From: Candidatus Kuenenia stuttgartensis
Lineage (GTDB): Bacteria; Pseudomonadota; Alphaproteobacteria; SMXS01
DNA: 39,656 nt
Direction: 5' to 3'
NCBI GenBank assembly: GCA_943329845.2
Contig: CALQFM020000035.1
Coordinates: 1-39,656, forward strand
Part shown: piece by piece, positions 1 to 7,159 of the stretch
Position numbering within the stretch: position 1 is the first letter of the stretch
Layout of the letters: the number at the start of each line of letters is the position of its first letter
Program-made: the position numbers and the translations under genes
The notes under the pieces: generated by a model
Database searches by the model: none
What the model was told of the DNA's origin: nothing
Seen by the model: only the letters and a program-made list of their open reading frames with translations

Positions 1-73
1 AGTGCCGTTGAAACTCAGGCAGCGACCGCGGAAATCCCAGATCGTCGCGCTGAAAAATGTCCATCGCCGTCAT
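1..73 (-). CDS. N-terminus of a transposase-like protein, probably IS1595 family (cut by window edge)
   Basis: A reading frame opens at the ATG at 73 and stays open to base 1. It encodes 24 residues containing DIFQRDDLGF followed by SLPEFQR. The SLPEFQR stretch near the start, normally followed by a zinc-ribbon region, is what I recall from IS1595-family transposases; this is recognition from memory, not a search. Everything downstream, including the zinc ribbon and catalytic core, lies outside the window. About 46 bases upstream of the start is a sequence that could be the IS end (119-145), which fits an IS layout. It could also be an unrelated short ORF. Confidence 0.4.
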   Translation of the reverse strand, partial: MTAMDIFQRDDLGFPRSLPEFQRH

Positions 74-118
74 GATACGATTCGCCCGTCCCGATCATCG
101 GGAGAGACTACATCTAGC

Positions 119-145
119 GGGTGTCTGGCTCAAGCGGATAGGCAC
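119..145. repeat. possible terminal inverted repeat of the edge IS
   Basis: A stretch running gggtgtctggct then caagcggataggcac lies just outside the presumed transposase start. Its position, a few tens of bases upstream of the transposase ATG, is where an IS end is expected. The matching end is beyond the window, so neither the repeat pairing nor a target-site duplication can be tested. Confidence 0.2.
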
Positions 146-248
146 GGTTCATTTGAATGCCCAGTTCGATGACGCTCCGACAACGGACGCGTGGGATGGA
201 TGATTTTCAGGCCGAGGCAGCGACGTGCCTACGGCCGAGTGTCGAGGA

Positions 249-461
249 CTACGATCCAGCGGGCGAAAGGTTCCGATACGCGCCGTTATTCATCGCGTCG
301 TCTTCCACGTCCGCCATCACCCAAAGGGCATGGAAGATCCCGGGGAAGACTCCGAGAGCGGTGAGCATGAGGCTGCACCAGAAACTGGCGTTGAACCCGC
401 GCTCGCGAAAAATCGCGAAGGGCGGCAGCAGGATGGCGGTGAGGATGCGCATTGTGTTCAT
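249..461 (-). CDS. Pmp3/YqaE-family small membrane protein
   Basis: This 70-residue protein belongs to the Pmp3/YqaE family of tiny inner-membrane proteins linked to membrane potential and salt or cold stress. The family signature is visible: RILTAILLPPFAIF near the start, then a second hydrophobic segment CSLMLTALGVFPGIFHALWV. Two membrane helices are expected. The C-terminal tail of about 20 polar residues makes it slightly longer than the usual 50-60 residues. The start at 461 is chosen because GGAG sits six bases upstream; the ATG at 473 overlaps that ribosome binding site and is unlikely. It stands alone between the presumed IS and the downstream end of the large minus-strand cassette. 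Confidence 0.75.
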   Translation of the reverse strand: MNTMRILTAILLPPFAIFRERGFNASFWCSLMLTALGVFPGIFHALWVMADVEDDAMNNGAYRNLSPAGS

Positions 462-597
462 GGCGGTCTCCATTTGCGACCCCCGCGTTCATTCGAATGA
501 GTCGAGGGCCTATGTATCGAGAACCGGATTCCCGGCGCTCGAGTTCCTGCGGGCCGGGTTTGCAAGGATGAATGGTTGCACGCTTGCCGGTGACGCG

Positions 598-1458
598 TCA
601 GACGATGCCTGCAAGCCGACGCGCGGCGCCGACCGACGGGCAGGTCCAGCGCACGAGCCCGTAAGGGTTGCCGCAGATCACCGGCTCGGGTTGGCAGGAC
701 CGTTCCTTGAAGCGCCGCCACATGGGCGACGCGCTCATGGCGGCGAGCACGGGCCGCAGTTCGCGCACACCTTCGGCGACGGCCGCCTCGACCGCCAGCG
801 GCAGTTCGCCGGCTTCCGGGTAGAATGGCGACAGCGTCTCGGCCCGCCGGGCGTCCTCGGCGGACCAGAGCACCGCATCGACGATCATGGCGACCGCCTC
901 CTGGTAGCCGGGCACCGCTCTCAGCCCGGCGGCGGCGAGCATGGCCAGCACATTGGCGTTCACCGTGCAATCCGCCATGTCGGGGTCAAGCCCCGGCCGC
1001 ATCCAGGTCCTGAAGGCGCCGACCCGCGGCCATGCCGGTCCGGGCTGGACGGTGGCTGCCAGGCGGTGGCTGACGACGGTGCGGCAGGCGGTCAGGCGCA
1101 GGTCATCGAGCGACAGCCGGTCCGCCTTCCACAGCAGCAGCGCGAACAGGGACGTGTCGTCGGCGTCGTCGGGCAGATCCGGCGCCCAGGCAGGGCGCTC
1201 GCCCAACGGCCAGAAGCGGAACCCGCCGGTCTGGGGGTTCCGGCACCGTTCGAGGGCACGAAGGGAAGCGTCGTGGCTCCGGGACCCGAGCGTCCGGCCC
1301 GCATGCGCGCCGAGCGCGCGCAGCACCTGGGCGGTCGCGAAGCCGTTGCGGTCGTCGTGGTCCATGCCGCTGCCGGTCACCCGGCAGGCGAACAAGCCGT
1401 CCTGGTCCTCCAGGCCCGGCTGTCGCGAACTCAGGGCCGCAAACCCACCTGCAACCAT
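598..1458 (-). CDS. terpene-cyclase-like alpha/alpha-toroid protein of unknown function
   Basis: A 286-residue soluble protein, last gene of the cassette. I see features of the prenyltransferase/squalene-cyclase toroid fold. These are helical repeats with alternating small and hydrophobic residues, an acidic stretch DDADDTSLFALLL around residues 78-90, and DCTVNANVLAML around 162-173, which resembles the repeat helices of that superfamily. It is much shorter than a squalene-hopene cyclase (about 650 residues) and has no clear QW repeats, so a full cyclase activity is doubtful. The start at 1458 overlaps the end of the upstream gene by 28 bases, suggesting translational coupling with the ABBA-like protein. 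Fold assignment is inference; substrate unknown. Confidence 0.6.
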   Translation of the reverse strand: MVAGGFAALSSRQPGLEDQDGLFACRVTGSGMDHDDRNGFATAQVLRALGAHAGRTLGSRSHDASLRALERCRNPQTGGFRFWPLGERPAWAPDLPDDADDTSLFALLLWKADRLSLDDLRLTACRTVVSHRLAATVQPGPAWPRVGAFRTWMRPGLDPDMADCTVNANVLAMLAAAGLRAVPGYQEAVAMIVDAVLWSAEDARRAETLSPFYPEAGELPLAVEAAVAEGVRELRPVLAAMSASPMWRRFKERSCQPEPVICGNPYGLVRWTCPSVGAARRLAGIV

Positions 1459-2372
1459 GGCTTCCCGTCCTCGGTGACGCCGAAGCCGATCATGCCGTGG
1501 CGACCCGACTTGTCGGGCGCGCCGGTGCCCAGCATCGCTTCATAGATGGCCGTATCCCAACCGTAACGCTTGGCGAGCTCGCGCAGCTTGCGGCTGACCG
1601 ATTCGTCGCCGCCGAGCATCGGCCCGGCCTGGACGAAGAATCCGGCCGCGACCAGCCGCCCATCCATGGTGGCGAGACTGAGACCGGCGGTGCCGGGCAG
1701 CAGGTATTCGTCACAGGGACGGCCGGTGAGATGTGCCGCCAGATCGATGACAGACGCGGCGTCGAGGCCGCACCTGATCAGCAGCCGCTCGATCTCCCAG
1801 ATCTCGGGCCGCTGCAAACGGCCATAGAGTTCGACCGTGCCCGCGCCACCGTCGATGCCCGCCATGCGCCAGATGACGCGGGACGGGATCGAATGCAGGA
1901 TCGACGGGCGCAACAATTCGGCCGGCAGCTCGGCGCCCGCCATGTCGACATAGAGCTTGTAGCGGTCGCGGTCGACGTCATGGCGACCGCCTATCCAGGC
2001 ACCGAATCGCAGCGCCTGTCCAGCCTGGGGCACCAGCCAGTCAGGCACGCCGGTGTTGACGCCCAGACCCTGCAGCACCTGCATCGCGTGGCCGAGCCGC
2101 TCGCCCTCGGGCGTATCCGGCCCGGAAGCCTCCGAGGTCCAGCGCACGGAGGAATCCCGTGAGGACCACGACATTTCCACCGGAAATCCGGTGTTGGTCA
2201 GGCTGCTCGCCCGCCAGGCGATCTCCGGCCATCGGGACCGGCGCATGTTGGAGAGGGTCGCGTCCAGCGCCCGGCTCGCCCGCCGGGCCGCGAGCGGCGC
2301 GACAGGTCGTAACCGGGTAAGCGCGGCGTCCAGGGGCGCCGCTTCCGGCGCGATGCGTGCTGCGAAGCTCAT
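1431..2372 (-). CDS. protein resembling ABBA-fold (LynF/TruF-type) prenyltransferases
   Basis: A 313-residue protein with no signal peptide. Its second half alternates predicted helices and paired strands: RYKLYVDM (about 137-144), TVELYGRLQRPEI, GLSLATMDGRLVAAGFFV, and a final strand MIGFGVTEDGKPWLQVGL. This pattern and spacing resemble by eye the cyanobactin peptide prenyltransferase family, in which repeated alpha-beta-beta-alpha units form a barrel and Lys/Arg/Tyr residues on the strands hold the prenyl diphosphate. The length (about 300) fits. The start ATG overlaps the upstream stop as ATGA, so it is translated together with the large 757-residue protein. The assignment rests on remembered similarity only; it may instead be a distant non-catalytic relative or something new. 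Confidence 0.55.
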   Translation of the reverse strand: MSFAARIAPEAAPLDAALTRLRPVAPLAARRASRALDATLSNMRRSRWPEIAWRASSLTNTGFPVEMSWSSRDSSVRWTSEASGPDTPEGERLGHAMQVLQGLGVNTGVPDWLVPQAGQALRFGAWIGGRHDVDRDRYKLYVDMAGAELPAELLRPSILHSIPSRVIWRMAGIDGGAGTVELYGRLQRPEIWEIERLLIRCGLDAASVIDLAAHLTGRPCDEYLLPGTAGLSLATMDGRLVAAGFFVQAGPMLGGDESVSRKLRELAKRYGWDTAIYEAMLGTGAPDKSGRHGMIGFGVTEDGKPWLQVGLRP

Positions 2373-4642
2373 AGCTGTATGGGCACCACTTCCTCGTCTG
2401 ACGTCTGGAAAGCTAGACGCCTGAAATCGCCGTTTGTTCCAACCACCGTATAGCGGAACCGGAACTGCCTCTGGTCCGGGTCCAGCAGCGCGATTCTGAG
2501 CTTCACGTTGTCGGTCTGGTCGCCCTTGATATCGAGCCTTTCCGACCGGCTGTAGTTGTTCGCCGGGTCGTCATACTCCACGTCAATGAACACCTGCTTA
2601 ACGGCGGTGATGTCGAACAACGGAATGAACTCGATACTCAGCGCCTGGTCGAACGGATCGTGGACCAGCAGGGCCGACGAGGTCAGCTCTTGCGCCAGCT
2701 GTTCGCGCACGCTGCCGTCTTTCAGATGGTGCTTGAGGGCAAAGGTGACCGTGCGCGTGTCCGGCGCGACCGGTTTGGGTGCCCGGAGCTTCCAGACCTG
2801 CGGCGGCGAGTCCGGCAGGACGATGAAGGTCTTCTTCATGTCGAAGCCGGTCGGGCCGAGCGCGCGCAGGGTGACCTCGGTCGAGGTGATGATGCCGGCA
2901 TCGATGTCGCCCGGCGTAACCGAGATCTCGAGGAAGTCGAGCACGTCGTAGGGATTGATGAACAGCGTGCGATCGGCGGTTCGCGACGCCGGCAGCTCGA
3001 TGCTCGAGCGGTCGGAATCCCAACCCGCGTCCGGGCTGAAGTGGAACTGCTGCTGCTGCTGGTAGTCGACGTCGTGGGTCGAGTTGAGGAACACGGTGAA
3101 GTCCTTGGGCCCCTTGTCGCCCTCGCGGAACACGAAGTCGCCGTGCTTGTGGTCGGCCGCGTTGGCCGGATCGCCATAGTCCAGCGCCACCTGGGCCGAC
3201 GACAGCCCAATGCGGGCGAAATCGATGGGCACTTCCGCCTGCACCTTGAACTCGCGGAAGAACGGATCGTCCAGGTCCACCTCGGTGAAATAGCTGTCCT
3301 TGTCAGCCAGATCGCCCAGCAGCAGGCCGAAGAAGCCCTGCGGCGCATAGGTCCGCCGTGTCGCCTCGGCCCGGTTGTAGTGGAACGTCAGCTTCTTGCG
3401 CTCCTCCTGCCGGATGAACTTCAGCTTGAGGCTGACCACGCCGGGCATGGTGCTGGCCGTCGGCGTGGGCGTGGGCGTATATTCCTCGATCTTGTGATCG
3501 CGGCCGTGCAGGTAGGAGAGCTTGGCCTCGACGTTGAAGATCGGCAGGTTGGCGAAGTCGGCGTTGACCCGCACCGAGACTTCCAGGGTCTGGAAGAACG
3601 GATCGTTGAGATCGACCTCGAGGGCGTAGTCGGCCCAGTTGAATCCCTTGCCGTCCGGGCCCTTCATGGTGGTGATGTTGGGCAGCAGGCCCTGCGGCAC
3701 GATGTTCCACTCGATCACCTGGCTTTCCTTGAACGAGATGTTCACGTCGGCGATCTGGGTCTTCGACACCGTGCGCTTGATGTCCTCGATGTCCTGGTCC
3801 TCGCGCAGGCTCTTGGTATCGGGATCGGTCTTCTCGATCTCCTTGAGCATGTTGCGCTCGACCGCCTCCTCGAGCTGGCGGGTGACGGCGGACCGGATAT
3901 CCGCTTCCATCTTGCGCTGGTCCTCGGCCGACATGGCCGGGTTTCCGACGAAATTGAACTCGGTGCCCATCACCTCGTTCTTGCGCATGGTCTCGCGGAT
4001 GTTTTCTTCGTAGCTGTCCTCGCTCCAGAAATTGTCCTCGGTGTTGATCTCCTGGACGAAGGAATAGAACTGGCTGGCGTGCCACCAGCCACGGGCGGTG
4101 ACTGGCGGCAGCTTGGCCCAGATCTTCAGGTCGTAGACCACCGAGACGAAGCCGCCCTGGCCCTGGAGCGCGGCCTCGAACACGGTGGCGCCGGCCTTGG
4201 TCAGCTCGACCCAGAAGGTGGCGACGTTGTTGCCGTAGAGCGACGGCTTGCCGGCGCCGCGCACCTTCTCGACCAGGGTGCTGCCCTCGCCGATATTGAG
4301 ATTGGCGGTGCCGCCCGTGTAGGTCAGCGGGCCAACGATCACCACCGACGGCTGCTGGCCGCGCGGCTGGTAGATGGCGTTGACCTGGCTCTGCAGCGCC
4401 TGCTTCACCGGTTCCAGCTTCTCGGGCGCGACGACGAACTCGGTGTCGAAGGCGCAGACGCCGCCGAACAGGTCGTTCCCGTCCTTGCGCAGTTCGCGGT
4501 ACTTGATGAACTTGAACACCGGCTTGCCGTCCTCGAGACGGAACCGCGGCGTCTGCGGCACGAGGTAGAACGTGAAGTCGCTCTTGTCGTCGCCATAGAC
4601 GGTGACGTCGTTAATCTGCTGAACCTTGTCGATCTGAAGCAT
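2369..4642 (-). CDS. 757-aa modular beta-rich protein of unknown function with four DPF-type repeats
   Basis: I do not recognise a named family. The start at 4642 is set by a strong AGGAGGG site four bases upstream; an earlier ATG at 4672 lacks one. Residues 22-180 contain a module (FYLVPQTPRFRL, then EFVVAPEKLEPVKQAL, then WVELTKAGATVFEAAL) that recurs in the three upstream proteins of the cassette. Residues 236-305 are highly charged and probably helical or coiled-coil. After that come four related strand-rich segments at about 341-377, 454-489, 560-596 and 658-692; the first two start VDLNDPFF and VDLDDPFF. A TPTPTPTAS linker (389-397) and a QQQQQ run (528-532) separate domains. No signal peptide or membrane helix is visible. 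It looks structural rather than enzymatic, but that is inference. Confidence 0.85.
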   Translation of the reverse strand: MLQIDKVQQINDVTVYGDDKSDFTFYLVPQTPRFRLEDGKPVFKFIKYRELRKDGNDLFGGVCAFDTEFVVAPEKLEPVKQALQSQVNAIYQPRGQQPSVVIVGPLTYTGGTANLNIGEGSTLVEKVRGAGKPSLYGNNVATFWVELTKAGATVFEAALQGQGGFVSVVYDLKIWAKLPPVTARGWWHASQFYSFVQEINTEDNFWSEDSYEENIRETMRKNEVMGTEFNFVGNPAMSAEDQRKMEADIRSAVTRQLEEAVERNMLKEIEKTDPDTKSLREDQDIEDIKRTVSKTQIADVNISFKESQVIEWNIVPQGLLPNITTMKGPDGKGFNWADYALEVDLNDPFFQTLEVSVRVNADFANLPIFNVEAKLSYLHGRDHKIEEYTPTPTPTASTMPGVVSLKLKFIRQEERKKLTFHYNRAEATRRTYAPQGFFGLLLGDLADKDSYFTEVDLDDPFFREFKVQAEVPIDFARIGLSSAQVALDYGDPANAADHKHGDFVFREGDKGPKDFTVFLNSTHDVDYQQQQQFHFSPDAGWDSDRSSIELPASRTADRTLFINPYDVLDFLEISVTPGDIDAGIITSTEVTLRALGPTGFDMKKTFIVLPDSPPQVWKLRAPKPVAPDTRTVTFALKHHLKDGSVREQLAQELTSSALLVHDPFDQALSIEFIPLFDITAVKQVFIDVEYDDPANNYSRSERLDIKGDQTDNVKLRIALLDPDQRQFRFRYTVVGTNGDFRRLAFQTSDEEVVPIQL

Positions 4643-4675
4643 CTTACCCTCCTCTAGAAATGCTCGCGGCACCGC

Positions 4676-5323
4676 CTAGCGGGCCGTCGTCCAGTCCGCG
4701 GCGTCCAGCTGGGCGCCCAATTTCTCGGTTTGCATGACGGTCTCGCGGCTGGCCGATGTCTCGGCATGGCCAGAGGCCGAGCTCCACGAGCCATCCGGCC
4801 CGTCTCCTTCAGCCGCCTCGCTGGTCGCCACATGCCCGGCCGAGGCCGAGGTCACGGGCGTCTGGCGGGTGATGTCGTAGCGCAGCACCATCTGGTGCCG
4901 CTTGCCGTCGAGGCCCTCCTTGACGGTCTTGAGCTGCTTTTCGTCGAGCATGACGTTGAACGCCGCGTGGAACGGCGGCATGCCCGACGACTTGCCCTGC
5001 TGCAGCACGGTGTAGCCGTCGGCCCCGTCGTCCATCAGCAGCGAGACGCCGTCGATGGTTTCGGGCACCGGCATGAAGTTCAGGCTGGCCGGGTCCTTGC
5101 CCAGCTTGCCGGCCAGCTCCCGCTTCGCCGCGTCGACATCGGCGGCGCTGAGGCTCCAGGTCCCGGTGATCTGCAGGAACGATACCGGCCCCGCGGCGAG
5201 CAGGTTGAACTGGGGCCGGCCGTTGCCGTCCAGGGCGATGCCGAGAGTCCTGGGCGCGTAGTACCAGACACCCGACTCTTCGTCGGGAATCACCATGGCA
5301 TTCTTCAGCTCGATGACGCTCAT
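4676..5323 (-). CDS. 215-aa single-module protein of the cassette, unknown function
   Basis: A short member of the cassette's shared-module family. Residues 18-156 align by eye with the N-terminal module of the 757-residue neighbour: VWYYAPRTLGIAL with GRPQFNLL, then an ADVDAAKREL helix, then AAFNVMLDEKQLKTVKEGL and QMVLRYDI. The remaining 60 residues are rich in Ser, Ala, Gly and Glu and are probably disordered. The ATG overlaps the stop of the upstream 610-residue gene as ATGA, and the 757-residue gene begins 33 bases after its stop. It may be a minimal subunit or adaptor of whatever the larger proteins build. No known family was recognised. Confidence 0.85.
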   Translation of the reverse strand: MSVIELKNAMVIPDEESGVWYYAPRTLGIALDGNGRPQFNLLAAGPVSFLQITGTWSLSAADVDAAKRELAGKLGKDPASLNFMPVPETIDGVSLLMDDGADGYTVLQQGKSSGMPPFHAAFNVMLDEKQLKTVKEGLDGKRHQMVLRYDITRQTPVTSASAGHVATSEAAEGDGPDGSWSSASGHAETSASRETVMQTEKLGAQLDAADWTTAR

Positions 5324-7152
5324 CGCGCGTCCTCCATGACGGTGGCGGCTGCGCCCGCCCGCTGGCTGCTGCGCAGCGCGAGCGGGCCGAGCGACGGATC
5401 GATGCGGTCGGACCAGGGCTCGGGCGTCTCGCCGGCGGGCCGGAACCAGCGCCAGCGGAAGCCGTCGAGCAGCGGGTTGGTCACCAGCCAGCGCCAGTCG
5501 CGCGCCGGCGCCGCCAGCGTCAGCCGCACCAGGCCGATGGCGTCGGTCTCGTCGAGCCGGTCCTCGGGCGCACATTCGATGGCCGCCATGCCTGCGCCGT
5601 CGTCGAAATGGCAGACGATGTCGATTTTCGCCGGGCCGGCGGTCGGGAAGCTGGACAGGTCGAGCCAGCAATCCTCCAGCGGCCGCGTGTCCAGCGTCAG
5701 GGTCCGGCCGCCATCCGGCGTCGTCGCCGTCACATCGAGCGCGCCGCCCTCGATCTGGCGTGGGACCGCGAAGGCCAGCGCGCCGGTCGCGCTGGTGAGG
5801 TCGGCCTCGGCCGACCAGGGCTTGCCATTCTGGCTGCCTCCGCAACGAATATGCAGGTTCACGGCTTCGAGCAGCGCGGGCGTCGCATCGACCCGCAGGA
5901 AGCGCACGGGGAAGCTGTCTGGCGTGATGGTGAGGTGCGCGCCCTCGTGGCGCAACGACGGTCCGGTCAGCCGTTGGGCGCCGGCGAGGCCAGCGACGAA
6001 GGCGACCGCCTGATAGTCGAACGCAACCGGTTCGGCGGGCGACAGCCGGACGGTTACCGTCTTCGAGGTTTCGCCCTCGCGAAACAGGGCCGACGCGGTG
6101 ACGGTCTGGGGCCGGTCCGGCGGGAATGGCGGCACGCGGATCTCGGCGCCCAGCATCAACACGCCGACCCGCTTCGGCGGCAGGTTCGGGAACACGCTGA
6201 GGACGTGCAGGCCGGTGGCGAACGGCACCACCGGCGCTTCGCGCGTCAGCCTGAAGCCGTTGGCGGTTGCCTGCCGCGCCGTCTCGAGCGGGTTGGATGC
6301 CAGCGTCACCGCGCGTGGCACCAGCAGCGGCTCGTTCAGGTCCCAGTCCATCTCGCCGTCCAGCATGGCGGCGGTGTCGAACGCATAGACCGGCCCCGAG
6401 GTTGGATCGTCCGCCGGCGCCAGCGCGGCGAAGCGGCCGATCAGCCGCTCGGTGAAGGCGTCCGCCGCCGCGACCCGTTCCGCATCGCTGCCGATGCCGG
6501 AAAAGCCGAGTACCGGTGTGTCGGCACGGGCGACAAGCGCTGCCGCCAGCGCGCCGGGCGCGACCTTGCCGTTCACCGCCACGCCGCCGATCAGCGAGGG
6601 CAGCACGGCGGGATTGAAGGTCACATGGGCGGGCACGCGGCGCGCTACACCCCAAGTTTCCAGCTCGGCCACCGCGGTGACCGTCACCAGGCCGTTGACC
6701 AGCGCGTCGTTGAGCAGCTGGGTCGCAGCCTGGCTAAGCTGAGCGGCGAAGGTGAGCGCGCCGGCGCCGGCCCATACGAGAGGCTTGGGTAAAAGCAGGT
6801 CGGCGGGCAGATCGAGTGCTTCGGCCGCCTGGAAGCGCAGGAAACCGCCGCGCGGCACGAGCGGCTCGACCCGGACCTCCTGATGCTCGGCGAACACCGC
6901 CTTCTGCCGGTCGGCGATGGCGAAGTCGGCGACGAAGCGGATGGTGAGCAGGCCGAACACCATCGGCCCGTCCGCGGCGCCGGAAAGCCGGATCAGCTCA
7001 AGCGCCATGGCCGGTGCGCCGCCCGGCTCGTCGGAAACGCGCAGCGCCGCCGGCGGCACAAACGCGCGCAACGGCTCCTCGAAGGCCAACCAGACATCGC
7101 CGCCCGCCGCCTTCAGCGGGTTGGACCAGTCGGGCGTGCCCTTCAGCGACAT
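5320..7152 (-). CDS. 610-aa beta-rich protein of the cassette, unknown function
   Basis: No named family recognised. The first 180 residues follow the same order as the shared module: a strand region VWLAFEEPLRAFVPP, ALRVSDEPGG, MALELIRLSG, FGLLTIRF, then GALTFAAQLSQAATQLLNDAL and AVAELETWG. The rest is strand-rich, with WDLNEPLLVPRAVTLASNPLE near 278-298 and a string of probable beta-sandwich segments up to a conserved-looking LVTNPLLDGFRWRWFRP near the C-terminus. It lacks a signal peptide, membrane helices and cysteine-rich or catalytic-looking motifs. It starts seven bases after the 772-residue gene and ends overlapping the 215-residue gene, so the four are surely co-translated. Confidence 0.85.
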   Translation of the reverse strand: MSLKGTPDWSNPLKAAGGDVWLAFEEPLRAFVPPAALRVSDEPGGAPAMALELIRLSGAADGPMVFGLLTIRFVADFAIADRQKAVFAEHQEVRVEPLVPRGGFLRFQAAEALDLPADLLLPKPLVWAGAGALTFAAQLSQAATQLLNDALVNGLVTVTAVAELETWGVARRVPAHVTFNPAVLPSLIGGVAVNGKVAPGALAAALVARADTPVLGFSGIGSDAERVAAADAFTERLIGRFAALAPADDPTSGPVYAFDTAAMLDGEMDWDLNEPLLVPRAVTLASNPLETARQATANGFRLTREAPVVPFATGLHVLSVFPNLPPKRVGVLMLGAEIRVPPFPPDRPQTVTASALFREGETSKTVTVRLSPAEPVAFDYQAVAFVAGLAGAQRLTGPSLRHEGAHLTITPDSFPVRFLRVDATPALLEAVNLHIRCGGSQNGKPWSAEADLTSATGALAFAVPRQIEGGALDVTATTPDGGRTLTLDTRPLEDCWLDLSSFPTAGPAKIDIVCHFDDGAGMAAIECAPEDRLDETDAIGLVRLTLAAPARDWRWLVTNPLLDGFRWRWFRPAGETPEPWSDRIDPSLGPLALRSSQRAGAAATVMEDAR

Positions 7153-7159
7153 GGCGCCC

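Noticed and set aside
157-1545. 462-codon plus-strand frame across the left end
   Set aside because: It runs antisense through the Pmp3 gene and the toroid-like gene, with a composition typical of shadow frames.
3050-3066. short CTG repeat giving the QQQQQ run in the 757-aa protein
   Set aside because: Too short to be a meaningful microsatellite or phase-variation tract.
2660-4657. 665-codon open frame on the plus strand
   Set aside because: It is antisense to the 757-aa cassette gene, has repetitive composition, and lacks a ribosome binding site; the minus-strand gene has a strong one and coupled neighbours.
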